The notes beneath the pieces were generated by a model. That model saw only the letters and a program-made list of their open reading frames with translations. It ran no database searches and had not been told where the DNA came from. DNA of 64,000 bases from UBA652 sp964598235 (lineage in GTDB: Bacteria; Pseudomonadota; Gammaproteobacteria; Nitrosococcales; Methylophagaceae): contig CAZRAY010000001.1 in assembly GCA_964598235.1 (NCBI GenBank), positions 62,001-126,000 of the forward strand, written 5' to 3'. Within the stretch, counting starts at the first letter, position 1; each line of letters begins with the position of its first letter. Shown here piece by piece: positions 9,352-17,851 of this stretch. The position numbers and the translations under genes are program-made.

Positions 9352-9684
9352 ATGTTACACAAATTGATGATTTTATGTACTGCCATAGGCTTAAGCATGT
9401 CAATCAGTTGGGCAGGAGAATCTGTATTAGTGGAACCGCCGCCATTGCCAGAGCGGATACAGGATGGAGAAGTGATTGAGCCAGACATCAACATTATTCA
9501 ATATGAAGATCGGATTGTTGAAGAATATCGCCATGGTGATAAGCTGTATGCCATTAAGGTCACGCCTAATGTGGGCCGGGTTTATTATTTGATGGACACG
9601 GATGGCGATGGTTCGTTGGAGACCACACAGTATGAACTGGGAGGTGGGTTTTTGATCCCACATTGGATTTTACTTGAATGGTAG
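9352..9684 (+). CDS. DUF2782 family secreted protein
   Basis: 110 residues from the ATG at 9352, chosen because a GGAGG lies 6 bases upstream and a signal peptide follows at once (MLHKLMILCTAIGLSMSISW, cleaved near AGE). An upstream in-frame extension would bury the signal. The mature part has the family pattern: PPPLPERIQDGE, IIQYEDRIVEEYR, YAIKVTPNVGRVYYLMD, then DTDGDGSLE and a hydrophobic end PHWILLEW. DUF2782 proteins are small periplasmic proteins of unknown function, regularly found between polA and thrB in gammaproteobacteria. That fits the position here, 55 bp before thrB. Confidence 0.85.
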   Translation: MLHKLMILCTAIGLSMSISWAGESVLVEPPPLPERIQDGEVIEPDINIIQYEDRIVEEYRHGDKLYAIKVTPNVGRVYYLMDTDGDGSLETTQYELGGGFLIPHWILLEW

Positions 9685-9712
9685 CCCTTCGACAGGCTCA
9701 GGATGGTTGGTT
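9684..9712. repeat. Partial intergenic repeat fragment
   Basis: The bases CCCTTCGACAGGCTCAGGAT just after the DUF2782 stop match the core of an intergenic palindromic repeat that I know from many proteobacteria. Only one arm is visible, so this looks like a half copy. Identification rests on recall of the motif, not on other copies in this window. Confidence 0.4.
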
Positions 9713-9739
9713 TTGATTTATAGGGAACAAGCGTAATTA

Positions 9740-10678
9740 ATGTCAGTTTATACAGAAGTGGGGCAAGATGCCCTAACTGCCTTTTTGGCGAAATACACCG
9801 TTGGAGAGTTAGTTTCATACGCAGGTATCAGTGGCGGGATTGAAAATACGAATTACTTTGTGACGACCACGGAAGGTGAGTATGTGCTCACTTTATTTGA
9901 ACACCATGCATTAGACGAACTGGGCTATTTTCTCGATTTAATGGCCTTTTATGCTAATCATGCTATTCCATGTGCTAGCCCTGTTACGGATAAGTCAGAC
10001 GGTTATTTATCAATATTATGCGGCAAACCTGCGGCATTGGTAAATCGCTTGCAAGGGCGTGGGATTGAAGCGATACCGAGCTTGGCACAATGTGAGATAT
10101 TGGGCGACACTCTGGGGCGAATGCAATTGGTTGGATTGGGCTTTGGTGAGCGGCGCGAGACAACGCGTGGCAGCGCATGGCGGGCAAATGCGGTAGCAAA
10201 ATTGTTGCCTGTGGTGGATGCTGATTTAGCCGACCTATTACGTGATGAATTGGCAGCGCAATCGGGATATGATGATTTGGATTTGCCAAGTGGCGTTACC
10301 CATTCTGATTTATTCCGTGATAATGCCTTATTTGATGGTGACAAGCTGGCGGGTATTATTGATTTTTATTATGCTTGCGATGAATATTTATTATATGACT
10401 TGGCGGTAACGGTAAATGATTGGTGTATGGGTGAGAGTGGTGTAATGGATATGGTGCGTTATCAAGCTTTAATGGCAGCGTATCAAACACAGCGGTCGGT
10501 AATAGCGACAGAGCAAGCGGCATGGCAGATTGTGTTGCGCGTGGCGGCGTTTCGTTTTTGTTTGTCACGATTATTGGATCTGCATTCACCACGCGAAGGG
10601 GAATTAACCCAAACCAAAGATCCGGCAGAGTTTTTGGCCATTTTAGCGCAACATCGGAAAGGTGTTCCTGCGCTCTAA
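9740..10678 (+). CDS. thrB: Homoserine kinase, APH-fold type
   Basis: 312 residues, the usual size for the aminoglycoside-phosphotransferase-like homoserine kinases of pseudomonads and relatives (unrelated to the GHMP type of E. coli). It phosphorylates homoserine for threonine synthesis. Visible motifs: the nucleotide-binding start YAGISGGIENTNYFV, the catalytic loop THSDLFRDNALF (Asp and Asn) and the metal-binding Asp in IIDFYYACDE. The N-terminus MSVYTEVGQDALTAFLAKY is typical. It stands between a DUF2782 gene and waaC, whose start is one base after the thrB stop, so waaC is probably translationally coupled. Confidence 0.93.
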   Translation: MSVYTEVGQDALTAFLAKYTVGELVSYAGISGGIENTNYFVTTTEGEYVLTLFEHHALDELGYFLDLMAFYANHAIPCASPVTDKSDGYLSILCGKPAALVNRLQGRGIEAIPSLAQCEILGDTLGRMQLVGLGFGERRETTRGSAWRANAVAKLLPVVDADLADLLRDELAAQSGYDDLDLPSGVTHSDLFRDNALFDGDKLAGIIDFYYACDEYLLYDLAVTVNDWCMGESGVMDMVRYQALMAAYQTQRSVIATEQAAWQIVLRVAAFRFCLSRLLDLHSPREGELTQTKDPAEFLAILAQHRKGVPAL

Positions 10679-10679
10679 T

Positions 10680-11702
10680 ATGAAGGTGCTCATAATTAAG
10701 CTCACATCAATGGGCGACTTAATGCATGCCTTGCCTGCATTAACCGATGCGGCAAGAATTTATCCTGATATTGAATTTGATTGGGTGGTCGATAAGGCGT
10801 TTGCAGAGGTGCCTTTGTGGCATGCCAATGTAAAAAAAGTGATTAAAACAGCACATCGACAGTGGCGAAAAACGCCATTGAAGTTTATCGTTGGCGGCGG
10901 GTTGGAAGCATTTAAAGCACAGCTGAATGTAGCCGATTATGATGCGATTGTGGATCTGCAAGGTAATCTTAAAAGTGCGGTGGTGGGGAGGTTGCGGCGG
11001 GGCGATGTGTCAGGATTCGATGCGGAAAGCTGCCGTGAGAAACCGGCACATTGGGCATGTAAACACTCATTTTCGATTTCCGTACAGCAACATTCTATTG
11101 AGCGACAGCGACAATTGATGGCAAAATCATTGGCTTATTCTTTGCCAACGACAGCCCCCGATTATGGTGTTGATTTTAGTGATTTTCCCTTGCCTGAATT
11201 GCCGTTTGCTTTGCCTGAGAAGTTTATGGTGTTCGTGCATAATGCTAGCTGGGAAACCAAGCTTTGGCCTGTGGCACATTGGAAAGCCTTAGTTGAACTC
11301 GCAACGGCGCAAGGTGTATCCGTATTATTGCCTTGTGGCAATGATGCAGAATATGCGCGTGCACAAGCCATTGCAGCAGATTCACCGCTTGCATATGCCT
11401 TGCCGAAGTTATCCTTAGATGCGGTAGCGGCTATTATGTCTCGTGCGCAAGCGGCAGTGTGTAGCGACACGGGATTGGCACATTTGGCGGCGGTGGCGGG
11501 CATTCCTGCGGTCAGCTTATATGGGCCAACCGATATTGCGTTGATTGGTACGCATGGTGAAGGTCAGCAGCAGCTAGAAAGTAATTTTGATTGCGCACCT
11601 TGTTATCAGCGGCGATGTAGTCATACTGAATCGGTAGCAGGCGAACCAGTGTGTATGGCTGCATGGCAACCGCAAGCGGTTTGGGATGCGATATTCCGTT
11701 AA
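10680..11702 (+). CDS. waaC: LPS heptosyltransferase I
   Basis: 340 residues from the ATG at 10680, which gives the family N-terminus MKVLIIKLTSMGDLMHALPA; a GTG 18 bases earlier would add a meaningless extension. The enzyme (GT9 family) adds the first L-glycero-D-manno-heptose to Kdo on lipid A at the inner membrane's cytoplasmic face. Motifs: the GDLMHALPALTDA acceptor-side loop, HNASWETKLWP, and the nucleotide-sugar site SDTGLAHLAAVAGIPAVSLYGPT. It is coupled to thrB upstream and followed 200 bp later by hldE, which makes the ADP-heptose donor. Confidence 0.93.
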   Translation: MKVLIIKLTSMGDLMHALPALTDAARIYPDIEFDWVVDKAFAEVPLWHANVKKVIKTAHRQWRKTPLKFIVGGGLEAFKAQLNVADYDAIVDLQGNLKSAVVGRLRRGDVSGFDAESCREKPAHWACKHSFSISVQQHSIERQRQLMAKSLAYSLPTTAPDYGVDFSDFPLPELPFALPEKFMVFVHNASWETKLWPVAHWKALVELATAQGVSVLLPCGNDAEYARAQAIAADSPLAYALPKLSLDAVAAIMSRAQAAVCSDTGLAHLAAVAGIPAVSLYGPTDIALIGTHGEGQQQLESNFDCAPCYQRRCSHTESVAGEPVCMAAWQPQAVWDAIFR

Positions 11703-11724
11703 GCCTTTCTGACAGAAAAAGCAT

Positions 11725-11797
11725 GTCATCCTCGTGTATACGGGGATCCATAATATTGAAACAAATGGATTCCCGCTCAAAAGACTGCGGGAATGAC
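11725..11797 (-). repeat. REP-like palindromic element, copy 1
   Basis: A 73-bp element bounded by GTCAT...ATGAC with two internal stem-loops (ATTCCCG/CGGGAAT type and a GGATCC/CCCCG-rich one). Its reverse complement aligns from end to end with the element at 44613-44686, with about seven mismatches outside a variable centre of a dozen bases. It lies between waaC and hldE and may act as a transcription or mRNA-stability boundary. Confidence 0.8.
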
Positions 11798-11904
11798 GGG
11801 TTAACTCAATAGTCAGAGGCGTATAAATGCAGACGAAGTTAGACCTCAGACGTTAAAAAAGGCATAATTTCACTTTATATTAAAAGAATTAAAATTAGGC
11901 CGCC

Positions 11905-13347
11905 ATGACGCAACCCACTTTCCCGCCCTTCCACCAAGCCAATATTATAATTGTTGGCGATGTTATGCTTGACCGCTTTTATTATGGCAAGGCAGAACGG
12001 ATTTCACCAGAAGCGCCGGTACCGGTGGTGAATATTGAGCGTTTGGAAGATATTCCCGGTGGGGCAGCCAATGTGGCGATGAATATCGCGGCCTTAGGGG
12101 CACAATGCCAATTAGCGGGTATTACAGGGCAAGATGAAGCGGCAGAAGTATTGCAGCAACGCTTACATTCGGTGGGTGTACGTTGTGAGTTTCATCAAAG
12201 CAGCCACGATACCATCGTAAAATCACGGATCATGAGCGCACAGCAACAACTCTTGCGAATGGATTTTGAGCAGCGGTTCACGACAGATGATGCCGCCAAA
12301 TTGCTTGCCAAAGCCACCTTGAAGGATGCCGATGTGTTAATTTTATCGGATTACGATAAAGGTACGCTTGCCGATCCTAAAATATGGATCGCACAGGCAA
12401 AATCACAGAATATTCCTGTGCTGGTGGATCCTAAGGGTACGGATTTTGATAAATATTGCGGTGCAGATTTAATTACGCCAAATTTAACCGAATTTGAAGC
12501 CGTTGTGGGTGCCGTAACGTCAGAAGCAGATTTGATTGCAAAAGCACAAGATCTGATTGAACAACTGGATATTGCAGCCATTTTAATTACGCGCAGTGAA
12601 AAAGGTATGTCGCTGATCCGTCGAGATCAAGCTGAATTTCACTTACCTGCGATTGCCAAAGAAGTGGCGGATGTCACCGGCGCAGGGGATACGGTTATTT
12701 CTACCTTAGCTGCTGCATTAGGCGCAGGAGAAAGCTTAGAAACAGCGGTTACGTTAGCTAATATCGCTGCCAGTGTTGTCGTCAGTAAATTGGGTACCGC
12801 AGTCGTCAGTGCGCCAGAATTGAATGCTGAATATCGTCGCTATCATCAACAAGACCAAGATAATGTCGATCCTCATCGCGGCGCGCTCACGCCAGAGCAA
12901 CTTAAATTAGCCGTTGATTTAGCCAAACAGCGCGGCGAAAAAATCGTTTTCACCAATGGCTGTTTCGATATTCTACATGCGGGGCATGTCAGCTATTTAG
13001 AACAAGCCAGATCATTAGGGGACCGCTTAATTGTCGCCATCAACGAAGATACGTCGGTCACGCGGCTAAAAGGCGAAGGCCGGCCAATCAATACCGCTGC
13101 CCGCCGCCAAACTGTATTAGCAGGCTTATCCACTGTCGATTGGGTCACTCGTTTTGATGGTGATACCCCAGAAAACCTACTGCGTTTAATCCAGCCCGAT
13201 GTGCTTGTTAAAGGCGGTGACTATGATAAAAAAGGCGTGGTGGGCTGGGAGATCGTTGAAGGCTATGGTGGTAAAGTCAACGTCATGAGTTTTGTTGATA
13301 ATTGTTCTACCACCGCGATTGTGGATAAGATTCGGCAGGATAAATAA
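11905..13347 (+). CDS. hldE: Bifunctional heptose 7-phosphate kinase / heptose 1-phosphate adenylyltransferase
   Basis: 480 residues, full length. The N-terminal ribokinase-like domain (about 1-320) has IIVGDVMLDRFYYGKAERIS, SPEAPVPVV, GGAANVAMN and the anion-hole motif ADVTGAGDTVIS. It phosphorylates D-glycero-D-manno-heptose 7-phosphate. The C-terminal nucleotidyltransferase domain (about 345-480) has FTNGCFDILHAGHVSYL, the HxGH motif, and transfers AMP to heptose 1-phosphate. Together with GmhA (16116-16664) it provides two of the steps to ADP-heptose, the donor for WaaC and WaaF. gmhB and hldD are not in this window. Confidence 0.97.
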   Translation: MTQPTFPPFHQANIIIVGDVMLDRFYYGKAERISPEAPVPVVNIERLEDIPGGAANVAMNIAALGAQCQLAGITGQDEAAEVLQQRLHSVGVRCEFHQSSHDTIVKSRIMSAQQQLLRMDFEQRFTTDDAAKLLAKATLKDADVLILSDYDKGTLADPKIWIAQAKSQNIPVLVDPKGTDFDKYCGADLITPNLTEFEAVVGAVTSEADLIAKAQDLIEQLDIAAILITRSEKGMSLIRRDQAEFHLPAIAKEVADVTGAGDTVISTLAAALGAGESLETAVTLANIAASVVVSKLGTAVVSAPELNAEYRRYHQQDQDNVDPHRGALTPEQLKLAVDLAKQRGEKIVFTNGCFDILHAGHVSYLEQARSLGDRLIVAINEDTSVTRLKGEGRPINTAARRQTVLAGLSTVDWVTRFDGDTPENLLRLIQPDVLVKGGDYDKKGVVGWEIVEGYGGKVNVMSFVDNCSTTAIVDKIRQDK

Positions 13348-13380
13348 CCTTTACTTGCGAAATTATTAGGGAAAATAGAT

Positions 13381-13989
13381 ATGGAAATTATACTTTTTAT
13401 TATGGTGTTGCTTTTTCTAGGCTTCATATTTTTAATGAAGAAAAACCAACCAGAAGCAGAACAAGATGACGCCTTTCCTTATTTTAAAATATCGGCACTT
13501 TTAACGCCCGCAGAGTTGTCCTTTTATCACGTACTTAAAATAGCGGTTTCAGAGCAATATGACATATTTTCTAAAGTACGTGTGGCTGATTTGATCTCCG
13601 TGCAAAAAGGATTGGAAAGAGCTAAAAGGTCGAGAGCATTTAATAAAATTAACGCTAAACATATCGATTTTATTTTATGTGATAAAACTACATCGGAAAT
13701 TCTTTGTGCTATCGAATTAGATGATAAATCACACACACACAAAAAACGACAAGATCGGGATGTCTTTTTAGAAAAGGCTTTAGCCGCGGCGAGACTTCCC
13801 TTGGTAAGGTTTAAGGTTTCTAATGCTTATCAATCCAGTGATATTGAACGACAGGTTAGAAACGTTCTTGGATCGGAAGTTATTGAGGCTGTTCCTGGGG
13901 AGCCCGATGAAAATTCACTAGATTATCCCGATCCTAGAGAAGCCCCGTTAACTAAAGAAAGAAGTGCCCGAGATGTAGCGGAAATTTAG
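13381..13989 (+). CDS. DUF2726 domain protein, membrane-anchored
   Basis: 202 residues. An N-terminal membrane helix (about residues 3-20, IILFIMVLLFLGFIFLM) is followed by a DUF2726 domain (about 35-165): LLTPAELSFYHVLKIAV, then HIDFILCDK and AIELDDKSH with a following Lys/Arg-rich stretch. The D...ExD arrangement resembles PD-(D/E)XK nuclease folds, and DUF2726 is often associated with nuclease or topoisomerase-like zinc-finger domains, but no biochemical role is established to my knowledge. The C-terminus (about 170-202) is polar and disordered. It lies 33 bp after hldE on the same strand and could be read through from it. Confidence 0.8.
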   Translation: MEIILFIMVLLFLGFIFLMKKNQPEAEQDDAFPYFKISALLTPAELSFYHVLKIAVSEQYDIFSKVRVADLISVQKGLERAKRSRAFNKINAKHIDFILCDKTTSEILCAIELDDKSHTHKKRQDRDVFLEKALAAARLPLVRFKVSNAYQSSDIERQVRNVLGSEVIEAVPGEPDENSLDYPDPREAPLTKERSARDVAEI

Positions 13990-14123
13990 TATTGAGAACC
14001 GCCACGCGGGGAGAAAAGAAAGGAAATAAATTTTATGGGTGTTCAAATTATCCACAATGCCGTTACGCTGCAGATATTTTGAGTTAAGTTGGATTTTTGT
14101 AAGACTTTACAGAAGTCCGTACT

Positions 14124-14927
14124 TTATTTCTTGGTTATAGCAGCGAGATAAGACTTTTCCACATTATCGATTAAGTGCTTCGGATTAAGCGACCCCACAA
14201 TCACACTCGCCACCGCAGGAAACTGATAAATCGCATTAAAGTTAGTTTGCACGGGGTCGGGACCGTTATTATCTAGATGACCACTAGCCAATGCTTTTTT
14301 GATAAAGATGGCTTTGCCTTGTTTGTCTGCTTGTTCGATAACAGTTTGCTCTTCTTTATAGTGCGCATTATGCATGACCATGACGATATCGGATTGTTTG
14401 AGCGCGAGCAGGCCACCGTCGGCGGTTTTGGTGGACATGCCAATCGCCCGAATCAGACCTTGTTGCTTTAGGTCAGCTAAGGTATCTAGGGCAGCTTGTT
14501 GTTGAATGATGTCTGTGTCATTACCATCAGAGTGAATGAGGACGATATCGAGTTGGTTGCGTTGCAGTTGTTTTAGGCTGTTATGTACGCTGGTGGCGAG
14601 TGCTTCTGGGGTGAAATCATAGTGTGATGATGCATTACTGGCATCGAAACTCTCGCCTGCTTTGGTGGCGATTATCCAATCTTTTCCTGTTTGCTTGAGC
14701 AGTTCGCCGAGGCGTTGTTCGCTGGTGCCATAGGCAGGTGCGGTGTCGATGAGGTTGATGCCGAGATCCCAGGCGAGATCGAGTAGATTTAATATTTCTT
14801 TATCGCTGGGCAATTCAAATGCGGTGGGGTATTTAACGCCAGTATTTCTGCCAAATTTCACGGTGCCTAATCCTAGCGCTGAGACGCTTAAGCCCGTATC
14901 TGTGATTGTACTGCGTGGGAGTGTCAT
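14124..14927 (-). CDS. Aldo/keto reductase
   Basis: 267 residues from the ATG at 14927, whose ATGA overlaps the stop of the upstream FAD-oxidoreductase gene. This 4-base overlap decided the start. The TIM-barrel signature is present: LGLGTVKFGRN, the catalytic Asp and Tyr in IDTAPAYGTSE, Lys in WIIATKAGE and His in DIVLIHSDG. It is an NADPH-dependent carbonyl reductase of unknown substrate. Co-transcription with gmhA and a DAO-type oxidoreductase within an LPS gene cluster hints at a carbohydrate-linked or housekeeping redox role, but no specific substrate can be inferred. Confidence 0.88.
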   Translation of the reverse strand: MTLPRSTITDTGLSVSALGLGTVKFGRNTGVKYPTAFELPSDKEILNLLDLAWDLGINLIDTAPAYGTSEQRLGELLKQTGKDWIIATKAGESFDASNASSHYDFTPEALATSVHNSLKQLQRNQLDIVLIHSDGNDTDIIQQQAALDTLADLKQQGLIRAIGMSTKTADGGLLALKQSDIVMVMHNAHYKEEQTVIEQADKQGKAIFIKKALASGHLDNNGPDPVQTNFNAIYQFPAVASVIVGSLNPKHLIDNVEKSYLAAITKK

Positions 14928-16114
14928 GTGAAGGCGGACTCCCACAGGGGTGTGCCGATTTGGATCGGTAGCGGTGAAGGAATGTCGGGTTGCTTGCTTG
15001 CCGTTAATCCTGCTTGGGTGAGTTGCTTGATGACGGTATCTGTTAAATCTGGCGCGAGTGCGAGTTTGGTAGGCCAGGTGATGTGCAGATTCCCTTGCGA
15101 ACGAACAAATACGGTATCGGGTCGGCTGCCTTCTGATTGCTGGGGTTCGGCGCGGTTGACGCGGTGGGTGGCCCAGTCTAATGACGGTAAATCAAGCCAC
15201 GGTAAGATGTCTGATAATAATACTTGAGCAGCGATGACTTGTTCGGATTCTGTGCGTTCAACACCTGTTTCTGCAATATCGCCACCGATATACCAGACAG
15301 TTTCGCCTTGTTGGGTGGTGTGGCTGGTAATGGTGGCGAGCGGTTTTGTGCCTGCGCCTAAGCTGTGGGCATGAAGTTTGGGTAGGGTCTGGCTTGGATC
15401 GGTTGATTTACAGAGCACCATTTGCAATGGGCGGCGTTGCATTTTTGGGGAACCTATCCCTAGCGCATCAAGCAAATCTTGATTGCCTTCGCCTGCAGTG
15501 AGTACGACATGTTGGGGTAAGATGGTGAGTTCGCCAATATTGAGACTGGCGATGCCATCAGTAGATTGTTGCCAATCAAATTCAGTATCCGTAGCACATT
15601 GGATCATCCGATGTTGCCAAGGTGAGACCAAGCAATCTAAGACACTGGGAATATCGAGCACAGGTTCATTCAGCTGATAGAGGGCGCCTTTGAATTTTGC
15701 ATTTTGGAATAGCGGCGGACGGTTAGCAGCGGAGATAGTTTCCATTTTCCCGCGCACGGCTTTGCTGGCAAAAAAGGAGATCATTTTGGAGGCAAGTTGG
15801 TTTTTTGACCAGAGCAGCTGGTGGTCCGCTAGGATGGTGGCATTAGAGAGATCTATTTCGCCTGTACCACCAAGACAGGCGCGCCAGCGATCTGGCATCT
15901 CGCTAATGGCAACGGCGGCATTAGACAGTAAACCATTAAGCGCATATTTACTGCCACCATGAATGATGCCTTGTGAACTGAGCGTTTGTGCACCACCGAT
16001 GGCGTTTTTTTCGATGAGTGTGGCATGGTAGCCTTGCTGATTGAGGCGGTTATGCAACCATAGGCCTGCAATCCCGGCGCCGATGATGAGTACATCAGTA
16101 TGATATTGGCTCAT
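14924..16114 (-). CDS. FAD-dependent oxidoreductase, DAO family
   Basis: 396 residues from the ATG at 16114, one base after the gmhA stop codon. This start puts the Rossmann motif right at the N-terminus (VLIIGAGIAGLWLHNRL, then TLIEKNAIGG). Next comes a SQGIIHGGSKYAL segment typical of D-amino-acid-oxidase / glycerol-3-phosphate-dehydrogenase-like flavoproteins. The middle part binds substrate and the C-terminal part (VNRAEPQQSEGSRPDTVFV) should complete the FAD site. The substrate is unknown. It is sandwiched between gmhA and an aldo/keto reductase in a three-gene run with almost no spacing. Confidence 0.85.
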   Translation of the reverse strand: MSQYHTDVLIIGAGIAGLWLHNRLNQQGYHATLIEKNAIGGAQTLSSQGIIHGGSKYALNGLLSNAAVAISEMPDRWRACLGGTGEIDLSNATILADHQLLWSKNQLASKMISFFASKAVRGKMETISAANRPPLFQNAKFKGALYQLNEPVLDIPSVLDCLVSPWQHRMIQCATDTEFDWQQSTDGIASLNIGELTILPQHVVLTAGEGNQDLLDALGIGSPKMQRRPLQMVLCKSTDPSQTLPKLHAHSLGAGTKPLATITSHTTQQGETVWYIGGDIAETGVERTESEQVIAAQVLLSDILPWLDLPSLDWATHRVNRAEPQQSEGSRPDTVFVRSQGNLHITWPTKLALAPDLTDTVIKQLTQAGLTASKQPDIPSPLPIQIGTPLWESAFT

Positions 16115-16115
16115 C

Positions 16116-16664
16116 TTATCCGTCGAGTGCTTCGCAGAGATAATGTCCAACAATTAAGTGCCCTTCTTGCACGCGGGCGGTTTCATCGCTGGGGATTTGG
16201 ATAGTTTGATCGGCTAACGAGACAAGTTTTCCACCATCTTGACCTGTGAAGGCAATCGTAATACAACCCATTTCTTTGGCGACTTGCAGGCCATTAATGA
16301 CATTGGCGCTATTGCCTGAAGTAGATAGCCCGATAGCAATGTCGCCTTCTCGAGCCAGCGCTTGAATTTGGCGATCAAAAATAGTTTCAAAGCCAAAATC
16401 ATTGCCGTGGGCAGTGAGAATAGAGGTGTCAGTGGTGAGCGCAATCGCAGCCAACGGGGCGCGTTGTTTGTGATATCGCACCACAAATTCAGTCGCGAGA
16501 TGTTGGCTATCTGCGGCGCTGCCGCCATTACCGAAGAAGAGCACTTTATTGCCTTGATTAAGCGCATCTTGTACTGTTTTGCAGAGCGTGTTGATGACGG
16601 GCTCTAAGGCAAATAAGTCATCCAGCATTTGCTGGTGGCGATGGAGTGTGGACTTAAATGACAC
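16116..16664 (-). CDS. gmhA: Phosphoheptose isomerase, SIS domain
   Basis: 182 residues. A single SIS domain isomerises sedoheptulose 7-phosphate to D-glycero-D-manno-heptose 7-phosphate, the first step to ADP-heptose. Motifs: VLFFGNGGSAADSQHLATEF (phosphate-binding loop), LSTSGNSANVINGL, and the C-terminal RVQEGHLIVGHYLCEAL with the catalytic Glu and His pair. It diverges from waaG across 86 bp that must hold both promoters. It is the first gene of a tight minus-strand run with a FAD oxidoreductase and an aldo/keto reductase. Confidence 0.95.
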   Translation of the reverse strand: MSFKSTLHRHQQMLDDLFALEPVINTLCKTVQDALNQGNKVLFFGNGGSAADSQHLATEFVVRYHKQRAPLAAIALTTDTSILTAHGNDFGFETIFDRQIQALAREGDIAIGLSTSGNSANVINGLQVAKEMGCITIAFTGQDGGKLVSLADQTIQIPSDETARVQEGHLIVGHYLCEALDG

Positions 16665-16750
16665 GGCTTACCTCTTAATATCTCAGAATGATAGAATAGT
16701 AAGCTACTATTATGCCACGAATGGCGCGCAATTAACGTGAAGGAGGGGAA

Positions 16751-17851
16751 ATGCATTACGCACTGGCGATCAGCGAATATTTTCCTCTGGGTGGGGCACA
16801 ACGTGATTTTTTTGCGGTGGCAACCGCGTTGGCGGCGCGCGGACATACTATTTCAGTGATCACCTCTGCGTGGCAAGGGGATTGCCCTGATAATTGGTAT
16901 TGTTATACTTTGGCGAGGCGATCTTTCAGTAATCACGGTCGGATGAAGGCATTATCAGCTAAAATTGGTACATTGAAACAGCAGCATAGATTTGATGTGG
17001 TAATTGGCTTCAGTCGTCTACACCATATTGATGTTTTCTTTGCTGCGGATGGCTGTTTTCGTGCGCGGGCATTGAGTGGATTGAAACAATATTTACCCCG
17101 TTATCAACATGCAGCTGAAACAGAGCGAGAACTATTTGCAAATCCTGATTTGAAAAGTCTATTTCTCATAGAAGCACAACAACAGCAATATGCAAACTAT
17201 GCGGATATTGATATCAATGCGCACAATAGCATTGTGATACCCGTTAGTGTGGCGAAGGAAAATCTTTATTCAGCGGCAGTATTTGAAGCCGCCCGGATTT
17301 GGCGGCAGGCGCAGGGAGTGAGTGAGGAAGATATTGTCTTACTTATGGTGGCCGCTGATTTTCATACCAAAGGGTTAGACCGAATTATTGCCGCATTGGC
17401 GCAATGCTCGGCAGCGGAACAGTCTCGATGTATCTTATGGGTGGTGGGCGATGGCAAAGCAGCACAATACCAGTCAAAACTGGATAAATTGGCAGTGCGG
17501 ACACAGTTTTGGGGCGGACAAACAGAAGTAACGCAATTTTATCTGGCCGCGGATTGCCTATTGCATCCTGCACGGAAAGAAGCCGCAGGCATGGTCATCG
17601 CTGAAGCCTTAGCAGCGCGATTGCCTGTTTGTGTGAGCGACGTCTGTGGTTATGCCTTTTTAGCGGTAGCAGATCCCGCATCGGCCATTATCGATCAAAA
17701 TGATACTGTGGCTGGGCTCACTACCTTTTTACAACAGATGGCAGTCACTTTTAAGCCCAATCAACGTGGGAAGGGGAGCGCCGCGATCGGTACACAATCG
17801 CGTGCTGAATTTTGTGCAAACCAAATTGAACAATGGACCAGCGTATCATGA
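16751..17851 (+). CDS. waaG: LPS core glycosyltransferase, WaaG-like
   Basis: 366 residues, GT4 family with two Rossmann-like domains. The N-terminal domain begins ALAISEYFPLGGAQRDFF, where the GG(A/x) loop binds the acceptor. The GFSRLHHIDVFFAADGCF segment matches the WaaG signature. The donor domain has VAADFHTKGLDRIIAAL, VVGDGKA and the HPARKEAAGMVIAEALAARL nucleotide-sugar motif with the paired acidic residues. It should add the first hexose to the inner-core heptose. A GGAGGGG lies 5 bases before the start. Its 3' end overlaps waaP by 19 bases, so the two are translationally coupled. Confidence 0.9.
   Translation: MHYALAISEYFPLGGAQRDFFAVATALAARGHTISVITSAWQGDCPDNWYCYTLARRSFSNHGRMKALSAKIGTLKQQHRFDVVIGFSRLHHIDVFFAADGCFRARALSGLKQYLPRYQHAAETERELFANPDLKSLFLIEAQQQQYANYADIDINAHNSIVIPVSVAKENLYSAAVFEAARIWRQAQGVSEEDIVLLMVAADFHTKGLDRIIAALAQCSAAEQSRCILWVVGDGKAAQYQSKLDKLAVRTQFWGGQTEVTQFYLAADCLLHPARKEAAGMVIAEALAARLPVCVSDVCGYAFLAVADPASAIIDQNDTVAGLTTFLQQMAVTFKPNQRGKGSAAIGTQSRAEFCANQIEQWTSVS

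Noticed and set aside
13722..13742. Short CA dinucleotide run in the DUF2726 gene
   Set aside because: It is only about six units, sits inside a well-conserved coding segment (DDKSHTHKK), and gives no sign of phase variation.
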